A stretch of 64,000 bases of DNA. Origin: Burkholderiales bacterium Ga0077547. Its GTDB lineage: Bacteria > Pseudomonadota > Gammaproteobacteria > Burkholderiales > Burkholderiaceae_C. The notes below the pieces were generated by a model that saw only the letters and a program-made list of their open reading frames with translations, was not told where the DNA came from and searched no databases. How positions within the stretch are numbered: the first letter of the stretch is position 1; every line of letters begins with the position of its first letter. The stretch lies in NCBI GenBank assembly GCA_001464195.1, contig LNEY01000001.1, positions 1-64,000 of the forward strand, read 5' to 3'. The position numbers were made by a program, and so were the translations under genes. Shown in pieces: positions 1 to 7,385 of the stretch.

Positions 1-1317
1 TTCAATCACGAGGTGCGCGCCGTACCAGAGCGTGGCAGCGTTCACCAGCTTGCCGATCAGGTTCACGCCTTCATGCCCAATGCCGGCCAGCGTTTGCGTT
101 CGAAAGCTGGCCGATACATAAGCCGCGAGCTGGTTGTCCCAACGTCGCGCCATCGCGGGTTCGAGCGCGGTGGCCTTCACCGTTTGTATGCCGGTTACGG
201 TCTCGACCAGCAAGGCCTGGTTCTCTGCTCCGCGAGAGAATTTCTCGTCGAGCCGGGCACGCAGGATGGGCACCACCATCCAACTCAGCGCCAGGTACAG
301 CGGAATGGAGGCCAGCACGATCAGCGTCAGCGGCACGCTGTAGGCGAACATCACCGCGATGAAGACGACCGAGAACAACACGTCCAGCACCAGCGTCAGC
401 GCATTGCCGGTCAGGAAGCTGCGGATGTTTTCCAGCTCTCGCACCCGGGCCACCGAATCGCCGACGCGGCGCGCCTGGAAGTAGGCCAGCGGCAGGTTCA
501 GCAGGTGCCGAAACAGCCGCGCGCCCAGCTCGACATCAATGCGACTGGTGGTGTGGCTGAAGACGTAGGCGCGCAGCGCGGTGAGTACGCTCTCGAACAC
601 CACCACGACGACCAGCCCGATCACCAGGACGTCTAGCGTCGTCAGTCCACGGTGCACCAGAACCTTGTCCATCACCACCTGAAAGAACAGCGGACTGACC
701 AAGGCGAACAGCTGCAGGAACAGGCTGATGGCGAGCACTTCGCCGATCAGGCGGTGGTACTTGACGAGGCTGGGGATGAACCAGCTGAAATCGAACTTCG
801 CCAGTTCGCCAGCCAGTGAAGCGCGGCTGGTGATCAGGATCAGCTCACCGGTCCATTGGGCGGCGAAGACGTCGACAGGCTCGATCGTCGGCCGCGCCCC
901 GTTTGAGGCTGATGTGCTCGTCGGATCCTGAAACAGCACCCGCTGCCCATCACATTGGGCGAGCACGACGATGCGCGGAGCGCCCCCTTCGTCGGGCCTC
1001 AACACCGCCAAGGCCGGCAGTGCGGTGAGGTTCAGACGATCGATGCGGCTGCGGCTGCGCTTGGCTTTCAGTCCGATGTGTCGCGCTGCGATCAGCAGGT
1101 CGTCGATGTCAATTCGGTGGCTGGTCGGCCAGCCGAGTTGGTGAACCAGCGAGGTCGGATCCGCGGCGATGTGATGCAAGCGGGCGATCAGGCACAGCGC
1201 CTGCAAGCCGCTTTGCGGTGCCGGTTCAGTGGCATCCGTTGCTCCGGCGCTGAACGGGCCCGGACCGAAGGCAAACGGTTCTTGTCGGACTGATCGAACA
1301 GACTCCAGCGGCCCCAT
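1..1317 (-). CDS. Type I secretion permease/ATPase (HlyB/LapB-like), C-terminus outside window
   Basis: Inner-membrane ABC exporter of a type I secretion system, moving large adhesins or RTX-type proteins together with a membrane fusion protein and TolC. The visible 439 codons hold an N-terminal C39-like domain (about residues 30-160) followed by the first transmembrane helices (from about residue 190, LFALVSPLFFQVVMDKVLVH) and the coupling region LPLAYFQARRVGDSVARVRE typical of HlyB-type proteins. The peptidase-like domain reads SGLQALCLIARLHHIA where active C39 peptidases carry a catalytic Cys in a D-C-G-like context, so it is probably a non-cleaving substrate-docking domain. The Walker motifs lie beyond base 1. 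The start is the ATG at 1317. Family assignment is firm; the substrate is unknown. Confidence 0.9.
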   Translation of the reverse strand, partial: MGPLESVRSVRQEPFAFGPGPFSAGATDATEPAPQSGLQALCLIARLHHIAADPTSLVHQLGWPTSHRIDIDDLLIAARHIGLKAKRSRSRIDRLNLTALPALAVLRPDEGGAPRIVVLAQCDGQRVLFQDPTSTSASNGARPTIEPVDVFAAQWTGELILITSRASLAGELAKFDFSWFIPSLVKYHRLIGEVLAISLFLQLFALVSPLFFQVVMDKVLVHRGLTTLDVLVIGLVVVVVFESVLTALRAYVFSHTTSRIDVELGARLFRHLLNLPLAYFQARRVGDSVARVRELENIRSFLTGNALTLVLDVLFSVVFIAVMFAYSVPLTLIVLASIPLYLALSWMVVPILRARLDEKFSRGAENQALLVETVTGIQTVKATALEPAMARRWDNQLAAYVSASFRTQTLAGIGHEGVNLIGKLVNAATLWYGAHLVIE

Positions 1318-1385
1318 GCGAACTCCCCTCGGCGACGTATCAAAACGTTTCGAGGCCAGTCTGCTCAGGCGTCAACGATTCGGAT

Positions 1386-1436
1386 ATCCCCCGAATCCGG
1401 GAGGATGTAAGGTCTTACACGTACCCCCATCAGGGG
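1386..1436. promoter_or_regulatory. Cluster of dyad-symmetric sites upstream of the T1SS gene
   Basis: The non-coding stretch 1318-1696 holds three palindromic elements within about 50 bp: an imperfect dyad ATCCCCC...GGGAGGAT (1386-1407), a perfect TGTAAG-GT-CTTACA (1406-1419) and CCCC-ATCA-GGGG (1425-1436). They lie 70-120 bp upstream of the T1SS start, where operators of transcription factors are expected. Which regulator binds is not known; C/G-rich dyads of the last type are compatible with LuxR-class regulators, but that is inference. The rest of 1437-1696 shows only AT-rich sequence (1676-1695) just before the next gene. Confidence 0.4.
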
Positions 1437-1696
1437 AAAGACGAGTGATAAAGATCTATTCCAACGGGGCGGAAGGTCCTCTGTCGTCCGTCGCTACAAC
1501 AGCCGACACCTGCCGCCGAGGCGGTCAGACTCCTTTCGCGCGTCCTTGAAGTCGCGGGCTGCAAAGTCTCAATCTGATCGGCAATGCACAGCGCTTGGCA
1601 CAGCAGATCGATACCTTGATCGGGATCGGTCGCGTCAGCTGGCATGCGGGGTTGGGTGGGGCTAAAGTTGCATGAAATATCAATTATTTTTCAATC

Positions 1697-2308
1697 ATGC
1701 TCCGTGTGACTCAACAGCCGGCCAAGCCCACGCGAGATGCTGTAAAGCGACTCGCGGGTCAGCTGCGTTCCGGGCGCGTCTACAGACGCGAGGATCTCCT
1801 GCCGTTCTCTACGGCAGTGGACCGTCATCTAAGGGAGCTTGTAGACGGGGGCCGCTTGGCGAAGCTTGCCCAGGGCCTCTATTACGTGCCTCGTCAATCT
1901 CGGTTCGGGATGCTGCCGCCGGATGATGAGGAGCTTGTCGCGGCCTTCTTGCGTGATAAGGACTTCCTGCTGTTCTCGCCCTCAGCCTACAACTCGGCAG
2001 GGCTTGGCGCGACCCAGCTGTACAACCGTACCTTGGTCTACAACCACAAGCGCCACGGCGTGTTCAAGCTGGGCAACCGGCAGTTCGACTTCCGGATGAA
2101 GCCGCGCTTCCCGAAGAAGCTGTCACCCGAGTTTCTGTTCGTCGATGCGCTGAACAATCTGCGCGATCTTGCGGAAGACCCGGCTGCGTTGTTGGAGCGC
2201 GCCCAGGGCCGAGCCGCTTCCTTCGATCGGCAGCGGCTGCTGCGCGCCACTGATAGCTACGGCTCGATGGCCACCAAGAAGCGCGTCGCGGCCTGGCTAC
2301 ATGCCTGA
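1697..2308 (+). CDS. AbiEi/DUF6088-like antitoxin (type IV toxin-antitoxin)
   Basis: A 203-residue protein of the DUF6088/AbiEi type: an N-terminal winged-helix-like segment (residues 25-62, ending in LAKLAQGLYYVPRQSRFG) followed by the AbiEi-like body. In this family the protein is the antitoxin and transcriptional autoregulator of a nucleotidyltransferase toxin (AbiEii) encoded directly downstream in an overlapping frame. The overlap is present here (ATG at 2301 inside the last codons), but the toxin frame stops after 12 codons. Start chosen at the ATG at 1697, preceded by an AT-rich promoter-like stretch. With the toxin broken, the gene is an orphan antitoxin or a decaying module. The family call rests on the whole-length pattern rather than on one diagnostic motif. 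Confidence 0.75.
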   Translation: MLRVTQQPAKPTRDAVKRLAGQLRSGRVYRREDLLPFSTAVDRHLRELVDGGRLAKLAQGLYYVPRQSRFGMLPPDDEELVAAFLRDKDFLLFSPSAYNSAGLGATQLYNRTLVYNHKRHGVFKLGNRQFDFRMKPRFPKKLSPEFLFVDALNNLRDLAEDPAALLERAQGRAASFDRQRLLRATDSYGSMATKKRVAAWLHA

Positions 2309-2339
2309 ATTCCTGCATGACCGACGCGACTTTGCGTAG
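2301..2339 (+). pseudogene. Remnant of AbiEii-type nucleotidyltransferase toxin (first 12 codons)
   Basis: An ATG overlapping the end of the antitoxin gene (ATGCCTGA) opens a frame reading MPEFLHDRRDFA and then TAG. MPEFLH plus an acidic/aromatic stretch is how AbiEii-type toxins encoded after DUF6088 antitoxins commonly begin. No continuation of a nucleotidyltransferase (GS...DxD) is visible in any frame up to 2529, so nearly the whole toxin gene has been lost by deletion. Confidence 0.6.
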
Positions 2340-2462
2340 GGCGGCGCCTGGGCTGGTCGAGTGATCCCTGTTCATGCCGCCAGGAAGTCATCTCGCCGAC
2401 ACCAATTGCGGAACCTGAGACGCCAGCAGCAAGCCGCCGGTGATGGTCGAATCGAAATGAGA

Positions 2463-2496
2463 CACGCGGCCGACATCGCTGGATGTCGGCCGCGTG
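2463..2496 (-). terminator. Strong hairpin after the crystallin-like gene
   Basis: A perfect 15-bp stem (CACGCGGCCGACATC / GATGTCGGCCGCGTG) with a 4-base loop lies 34 bp beyond the stop codon of the minus-strand gene at 2530. Only a short T-rich tract follows on the minus strand, so it may act as a terminator or as an RNA-stabilising 3' hairpin. Confidence 0.55.
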
Positions 2497-2529
2497 CAAA
2501 GTCGCTCAGCTCGATGAACCTGAGCTGGT

Positions 2530-3672
2530 TCAGGCCCGCGGCTCGCCCTGGGCGTTGACGGTCACGGTGTTGCCTGGGGGCTGGGTCATTTGCACGCGGT
2601 ACTCCTGGCCGCGGAAGTCATACGTCACGTCCCAGTAAGCGGGGCGTGCCTGCGCGCCGGTCTGGCGGCAGCGTTGCACGTTCTGCTGGGTCACCACCTG
2701 CTGGGCGTCACCGTTGCGCCCCACCTGGCTGCCGACGGCCGCACCGGCGACAACGCCCACGCCCGTGGCGATGTCCTTGCCGGTGCCTCCACCCACCTGG
2801 TGGCCGAGGATGCCGCCGATCACCGCACCCAGCAAGGCGCCGGGTACGTTGACGCTGCTACCGCGCTCTTGCACGGCCTGCTCACGCTCCACCCAGCATC
2901 GCTGGCCGGTCTCTTCGACCACGGCGCGCACCGAGGTCACCTCGGCTTGATACAGGCGCTCGTTCTTGCGTCGGCTGTAGTCACGCGCGATCACCGGCAA
3001 CGGCGCATAGCGCTCGTCGGCGACCTGTACGTTGCGTGCCACGGCGCGTGCCGATGACACCCGGTCGTTCAAGCCCATGGCCGACAGCGACGGGTACTGG
3101 CCCGGACGCAAGACGACGCAACGGCCACTGAAGCGCCGGTCTTCGCAGACCTCCCACCGATCGGTCCGGTTGCCGCGCACCACCACTGACGAGGCGCGGT
3201 CGCTGAAGCCACTGCGGCGCATGTTGGCGACGGCCGCGTCGGTGGTGAAAGTGCGGCCACGAAAGCCTTCGTCTTCATAGAACACCAGCTGACTGACCTG
3301 CACCGGCGGCGGTGCCGGTGCGTAGCGGTCGTCGGCGACCCGCGCATTGCGATCGACGGCGCGCGCCGATGAGACACGGTCGTTCAAGCCCATCGCGGAC
3401 AGCGACGGGTACTGGCCCGGCCGCAGCACGACGCAACGGCCACTGAAGCGCCGGTCTTCGCAGACCTCCCATCGGGTCGACCGGGTGCCCTGCACCACGA
3501 CCGACGAGGCGCGGTCGTTGAAGCCGATCTGCTCAAAGTTGTTGACCGGGCGTTGGCTGGTGAAAGAGCGCCCCTGGAAGCTGTCGTTCTCGTAGAAGGT
3601 GACCTGCGCGACGGCCTGGGCCGCCATCGCCAAGCCACCAAGGGCCATTGCCATTTTCAAGATCTTGTTCAT
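2530..3672 (-). CDS. Secreted double beta/gamma-crystallin protein with C-terminal glycine zipper
   Basis: A 380-residue envelope protein. A signal peptide (about residues 1-22, MNKILKMAMALGGLAMAAQA) is followed by two beta/gamma-crystallin domains (about 23-102 and 125-205). Each has Greek-key halves and the calcium-binding signature [N/D][N/D]xx[S/T]S: NDRASS and NDRVSS in the first, NDRVSS with a weaker SDRASS in the second. After a linker comes a glycine-zipper 2TM-like segment (about 285-335, GALLGAVIGGILGHQVGGG), as in SlyB/OsmB-type outer-membrane proteins. Start taken at 3672 because the signal peptide begins there; an in-frame extension to 3771 lacks a sensible leader. Likely a Ca2+-binding structural or stress protein of the outer membrane or periplasm; no precise role can be given. 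Confidence 0.8.
   Translation of the reverse strand: MNKILKMAMALGGLAMAAQAVAQVTFYENDSFQGRSFTSQRPVNNFEQIGFNDRASSVVVQGTRSTRWEVCEDRRFSGRCVVLRPGQYPSLSAMGLNDRVSSARAVDRNARVADDRYAPAPPPVQVSQLVFYEDEGFRGRTFTTDAAVANMRRSGFSDRASSVVVRGNRTDRWEVCEDRRFSGRCVVLRPGQYPSLSAMGLNDRVSSARAVARNVQVADERYAPLPVIARDYSRRKNERLYQAEVTSVRAVVEETGQRCWVEREQAVQERGSSVNVPGALLGAVIGGILGHQVGGGTGKDIATGVGVVAGAAVGSQVGRNGDAQQVVTQQNVQRCRQTGAQARPAYWDVTYDFRGQEYRVQMTQPPGNTVTVNAQGEPRA
3047..3471. repeat. Internal direct repeat (about 110 bp, two copies) in the crystallin gene
   Basis: Segments 3047-3158 and 3360-3471 are nearly identical at DNA level and encode the same stretch in both crystallin domains (WEVCEDRRFSGRCVV... through NDRVSSARAV). 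The flanking parts of the two domains have diverged much more, which points to recent duplication or gene conversion restricted to this half-domain. Confidence 0.85.
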
Positions 3673-3847
3673 CAGATGCACCATGTGAAGGCAATCAAAA
3701 AGGGTCGCCGTGATTGCCAGCGACGTTGATACAGCAAAGCCAGTGTGGGTGCCGCGATGCCGCACAGCCATCAGACGGCGACGGGATCCAGGTGGCAGGT
3801 TGTCCTACGCGCGGCGTGATGTGCTCGCACTGCGCGGCCCCGTGCAG

Positions 3848-5095
3848 CTACGGTGGCGGCACCGACTCGATCCATTCAGCAATCCGATCCGCCGCATCAC
3901 CGTCTTCGACCATCAGGCCGGCATGCCGCCGGCAGGCTGCTGAAATCGATGCATCGTTGCGCAATCGCTCCAGCATCTGTGCCCACTGCCGCACCGAACT
4001 GCGTGCCGTCAGCCGCAGTCCCACGCCGCGCTTGACCAGCCTCGTGGCGTTGTCGAACTGGTCGTGTGCAAACGGCAGCACGGCTTGCGGCAGGCCCGCG
4101 GCCAACGCCTGCGCGGTGGTGCCGATGCCGCCGTGGTGCACCAGCGCGGCCAGCCGTGGCAGCAGCGCGTCGAAGGGCGCATAGCTCACCGCGTGGGCGT
4201 GGGGCGGCAGCGGGTGGGGCAGCTGGTCGGCGTAGGGCGTGATCAGCAGCGCGCGCTGGTTCAACGCGGCCGATGCGGCCAGTGCCCGCGCAAAGAAGTC
4301 GCGACCTTGCGCCATGGCCGAGCCGGGGGTGAAGCCGATGGGTGCCTGGCCTGCGTTCAGGAAGTTCAGCAGCGCAGGAGCCAGAGGCTGGTCTGCCGTG
4401 CCCGACCAGCGGGCAAAGCCAGTGGTCACCGCTTGCGCGGGCCAGTCAGTCTGCTTCGGTGAAAACCACTCCGGCCAGGCGCACACCACGCGGTCGGGGC
4501 TGTTGATCCACTGGCTGAGCACGTGGCGCACCGGCGGCAGGCCCAGGTCGCGGCGGATGCGGTCGAAGCCGGGGGCCACCACGCGGTCGATGAACAGGCG
4601 CTCCACCCCTGACTGGATCAGCCGCACCAGCGCAGGCGGCCAGCCACTCAGATCGCCCAGCCCCGGCAGCACCGCCGGCGCCTGCGCCGACCAGATGCAC
4701 ACCGGTGACAGGTGCACCATGGCTGTGGGCAGCCCGTGGGTTTCTTGCGCCAGCCGCACGGGCATGGCCAGCGTGCTGCCCACCAGCACCGTGCGGCCGG
4801 GTTGTGCGCGGGAAATCAACAGACGGTGCGCCTCGACCAGCCGCTGCGAAATGGCCTGCCACAGCACCGGAAAGCAGGTGCGCGGGTTCCACAGGTCGGG
4901 GTGGTGCACCACATGGTCGAAATCGGCCTCGGTGCCGATCGGTGTGCAGGTGAGGCCCGCGGCTTCGATGCGCGCGGCGAAATGCGTCGAGGTGATCAGT
5001 TCCACCTCGTGCCCGCGCCGCGCGAGTGCCTGCCCGATCGCGATGAACGGGTGCACGTCGCCGGCGCTGCCGACACAGGAAATCAGGATGTGCAT
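3848..5095 (-). CDS. GT1-family (UGT/MGT-like) glycosyltransferase
   Basis: A 415-residue GT-B fold glycosyltransferase of family 1. The N-terminus HILISCVGSAGDVHPFIAIG is the usual acceptor-domain opening, and the nucleotide-sugar-binding C-terminal part includes VHHGGIGTTAQALAAGLPQA followed by a D-Q pair (AHDQFDNA) that fits donor binding. Relatives attach a sugar (glucose, rhamnose or similar) to a lipid or small-molecule acceptor, but neither donor nor acceptor can be read from the sequence. The gene stands alone, convergent with nothing and 175 bp from the crystallin gene in the same direction. Start at 5095 gives the intact first beta strand. Confidence 0.85.
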   Translation of the reverse strand: MHILISCVGSAGDVHPFIAIGQALARRGHEVELITSTHFAARIEAAGLTCTPIGTEADFDHVVHHPDLWNPRTCFPVLWQAISQRLVEAHRLLISRAQPGRTVLVGSTLAMPVRLAQETHGLPTAMVHLSPVCIWSAQAPAVLPGLGDLSGWPPALVRLIQSGVERLFIDRVVAPGFDRIRRDLGLPPVRHVLSQWINSPDRVVCAWPEWFSPKQTDWPAQAVTTGFARWSGTADQPLAPALLNFLNAGQAPIGFTPGSAMAQGRDFFARALAASAALNQRALLITPYADQLPHPLPPHAHAVSYAPFDALLPRLAALVHHGGIGTTAQALAAGLPQAVLPFAHDQFDNATRLVKRGVGLRLTARSSVRQWAQMLERLRNDASISAACRRHAGLMVEDGDAADRIAEWIESVPPP

Positions 5096-5136
5096 GGCGC
5101 ATTGTTCATCGGCCTGCGCCGGGACGAAGGGTTGTG

Positions 5137-5169
5137 CAAGTTGTCAGAGCAGTGCTTGCAGATAACTTG
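5137..5169. promoter_or_regulatory. Dyad upstream of mntA-hepT (candidate autoregulatory operator)
   Basis: Inverted arms CAAGTTGTC (5137-5145) and GATAACTTG (5161-5169) match at 8 of 9 positions, separated by 15 bases, and end 22 bp before the mntA start. Toxin-antitoxin operons are usually autorepressed through such palindromes; binding here is inferred only. Confidence 0.4.
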
Positions 5170-5191
5170 GTATCACGCAAAATCCCGCGTT

Positions 5192-5485
5192 ATGAACCGC
5201 GAAACCATCATCACGCTGCTGTCTGACAACCGCGACATGCTGGCCGAACGATTTGGTGCCAGGCATTTGTCGATCTTCGGCTCGGCAGCGCGCGACGATA
5301 TGCATGCTGGCAGCGACGTCGATGTGCTGGTGGAATTCGATGGCCCGGCGACCTACGACGGTTATTTCGACCTCAAGGAATGCCTTGAGCAATTGTTGAG
5401 TCGGCCTGTCGATCTGGTGACCAGCAAGGGGCTGAAGCCCAGGGCTCGACTGCACGTTGAGCGGGACTTGATCCGTGTCACGTAG
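5192..5485 (+). CDS. mntA: MntA-type minimal nucleotidyltransferase antitoxin
   Basis: A 97-residue nucleotidyltransferase-fold protein with the intact signature GSX10DXD: GS in LSIFGSAARDD, then DVD in GSDVDVLVEF. In MntA-HepT (type VII) toxin-antitoxin systems, MntA neutralises the HepT toxin by covalently adding AMP units to a tyrosine of HepT, so an intact catalytic motif indicates a working antitoxin. The stop codon overlaps the start of hepT by 11 bp, consistent with coupled translation. Start ATG at 5192, giving the usual short N-terminal helix. Confidence 0.9.
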   Translation: MNRETIITLLSDNRDMLAERFGARHLSIFGSAARDDMHAGSDVDVLVEFDGPATYDGYFDLKECLEQLLSRPVDLVTSKGLKPRARLHVERDLIRVT

Positions 5486-5843
5486 TTGGCTTCTGTACCT
5501 GGATGACTTGATCGCCAGTGCGGAAAAGATCGAACGCATGACTTCAGGGCGCAACTTTGAACAGTTCGTTGCTGAAGAAGCCATCTTCGACGCCGTGCTG
5601 TTCAATTTGCAGGTCATTGGCGAGGCCGTCAAGAAGTTGCCTGACGAAGCGCGTGTGCTGTTCACTGATGCGCATCGCTCCGCGCCGGCTCGGCTGCGCG
5701 ACCTGATTGCGCATCATTACTTTGCGCTCGACCCGGACATCGTCTGGGAAGTTGCTCGGCGCCATATTCCTGCGTTGTTGGGCGAGGCCAGGGTCTTGCG
5801 TTTGCGCATAGACGGCCCGTCGATGCCAACCGATTCGGCGTGA
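5475..5843 (+). CDS. hepT: HepT-like toxin (HEPN ribonuclease)
   Basis: A 122-residue all-helical HEPN protein, partner of MntA. The active-site motif RX4-6HXY is present near residue 75 as RDLIAHHYF, so the predicted ribonuclease centre and the tyrosine that MntA AMPylates are both there. The start is the GTG at 5475 inside the end of mntA (MSRSWLLYLDD). The stop codon overlaps the annotated start of the next gene (GTGA), which may be real coupling or chance. Length is normal for the family and nothing appears broken. Confidence 0.9.
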   Translation: MSRSWLLYLDDLIASAEKIERMTSGRNFEQFVAEEAIFDAVLFNLQVIGEAVKKLPDEARVLFTDAHRSAPARLRDLIAHHYFALDPDIVWEVARRHIPALLGEARVLRLRIDGPSMPTDSA

Positions 5844-6931
5844 AGACTCACTCGGGCGACGACAAGGTGTCCCCCAGCCCACCGGGCTGCCTCAAACACA
5901 TCCGACAACGCCTGCGCGCCCATGGCGCCATGCCGTGCCATGAGCACCGCGTGCTGCGGCTGTGGTCGAACGCGCTGTCGCAGGGCAGTGGCAAGCGCAA
6001 GCCGCAGGACTTTCTGCCACTGGGCGTGCGGGCCGAGCTGCCAGCGATCGAGGCCGATCTGGCGAGCCTCGCGCGCTTGCTGTCCGAGCACCCGGGCGAC
6101 GATGGCTCGGCGCGGCTGCTGGTCGGCCTGCACGACGGGCAGACGGTCGAGGCGGTGCTGCTGCCGCGCGATGGCGTGTGCGTGTCCACCCAGGTGGGCT
6201 GCGCGGTCGGCTGCGTGTTCTGCATGACGGGGCAGGGGGGCTTGCTGCGCCAGCTGGGCAGCGCCGAGATCGTGGCGCAGGTGGCGCTGGCACGCAGTCG
6301 CCGAGCGGTGAAGAAAGTTGTCTTCATGGGCATGGGCGAGCCCGCGCACAACCTCGACAACGTGATGGACGCGATCGAGCTGCTGGGCCATGAAGGCGGC
6401 ATCGGCCACAAGAACCTGGTGTTTTCCACCGTCGGTGATCGGCGCGTGTTCGAGCGCTTGCCGCAAGGGCCGGTGAAGCCAGCGCTGGCTTTGTCGCTGC
6501 ATTCGACGAATGCCGAGCGCCGCGCGCAGCTGCTGCCACGCGCGCCCGCCATCGATCCTGAAGAACTGGTCGAACTCGGCGAGCGCTATGCACAGGCCAG
6601 CGGCTACCCGGTGCAGGTGCAGTGGACGCTGCTGGCGGGTATCAACGATGGCGACGACGAGCTCGACGGCATCGTGCACCTGCTGGCCGGCAAGCGGGCC
6701 ATCCTGAACATGATTCCGTACAACACCGTCGATGGGCTGGCCTTCCAGCGGCCCAGTGCCGAGCGCGCCCGCGAGATCGCGCAGACGCTGCACCGCCGTG
6801 GCGTGCTGACCAAGCTGCGCCAGTCGGCCGGACAGGATGTGGATGGCGGTTGCGGCCAGTTGCGGGCGCGGCGTTTACCGGTGCTACCCGCGGCGCCCCC
6901 GGCGGCGGTGCAAGCCATCGTGTGGCGCTGA
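5840..6931 (+). CDS. RlmN-like radical SAM RNA methyltransferase (paralogue)
   Basis: A 363-residue protein of the RlmN/Cfr family, radical SAM enzymes that methylate C2 or C8 of adenosines in RNA. The 4Fe-4S motif CxxxCxxC is CAVGCVFC (about residues 123-130). The upstream cysteine in DGVCVSTQVGC and the distal one in DVDGGCGQL correspond to the two catalytic cysteines of RlmN. The SAM-binding MGMGEPAHN and SLHSTNAERR segments are also conserved. The N-terminal part is shorter and more divergent than canonical RlmN, and the gene sits behind a toxin-antitoxin pair rather than near ndk/hisS, so it is more likely a paralogue with its own target than the housekeeping enzyme. The start is the GTG at 5840; an ATG at 5929 is the main alternative. 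Confidence 0.8.
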   Translation: MKTHSGDDKVSPSPPGCLKHIRQRLRAHGAMPCHEHRVLRLWSNALSQGSGKRKPQDFLPLGVRAELPAIEADLASLARLLSEHPGDDGSARLLVGLHDGQTVEAVLLPRDGVCVSTQVGCAVGCVFCMTGQGGLLRQLGSAEIVAQVALARSRRAVKKVVFMGMGEPAHNLDNVMDAIELLGHEGGIGHKNLVFSTVGDRRVFERLPQGPVKPALALSLHSTNAERRAQLLPRAPAIDPEELVELGERYAQASGYPVQVQWTLLAGINDGDDELDGIVHLLAGKRAILNMIPYNTVDGLAFQRPSAERAREIAQTLHRRGVLTKLRQSAGQDVDGGCGQLRARRLPVLPAAPPAAVQAIVWR

Positions 6932-6932
6932 C

Positions 6933-7385
6933 TCAGCGCTCGGAGGTGCCGCTCACCTGCGCTTCGGCGTAGTCGCTCCCCCCCGCCGCATTGGGGCAAG
7001 CGCCGCCGGCGGCGGGTCTGCACGCCGTGGCAGTGAACTGATAGCGCGACACCGTGGCTGCGCCTTCGGTGTACGGCCCACTGACTGCGCAGGTCACCGT
7101 CACGGCGATGTTGCCGCTGCTGTAGGGCACCGTGATGTTGCGGCTGGCCGCACAGGCGGGCGCCACGCCGGGGCGCACGCGGAACTGACCCCATTGCAGA
7201 CCCGACTGCGCAGCCTGCGTCACGCGCGACGAGGCCAACTCGCGGGCGATGCCATCGTGCGCCGCGCTGGTGACTGTGACGGCATAGCTCAGCATGCCAG
7301 CCACCAGCACGATCAAGGCAATCATCAGGATGGCCGAGAAGCCACCCTGCTGCCGTGCGCAACCCGGTTGGCGCCGCTTCACCAT
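6933..7385 (-). CDS. mshP: MSHA biogenesis protein MshP
   Basis: Last gene of the MSHA pilus operon, 150 residues. After a short basic leader it carries QQGGFSAILMIALIVLVAG, a pilin-like hydrophobic helix without the Glu at +5, as usual for MshP. The rest is a small Cys-containing globular domain (ACAASRN, VTCAVSG, ACRPAAGGACPN). It overlaps the end of mshO by 7 bp. Probably a minor component assembled with or supporting the pilus. Confidence 0.8.
   Translation of the reverse strand: MVKRRQPGCARQQGGFSAILMIALIVLVAGMLSYAVTVTSAAHDGIARELASSRVTQAAQSGLQWGQFRVRPGVAPACAASRNITVPYSSGNIAVTVTCAVSGPYTEGAATVSRYQFTATACRPAAGGACPNAAGGSDYAEAQVSGTSER

Noticed and set aside
1430-1645. 71-codon minus-strand frame upstream of the T1SS gene
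   Set aside because: No recognisable family, no good ribosome-binding site, and the 3' end runs over the dyad cluster; cannot be supported as a gene.
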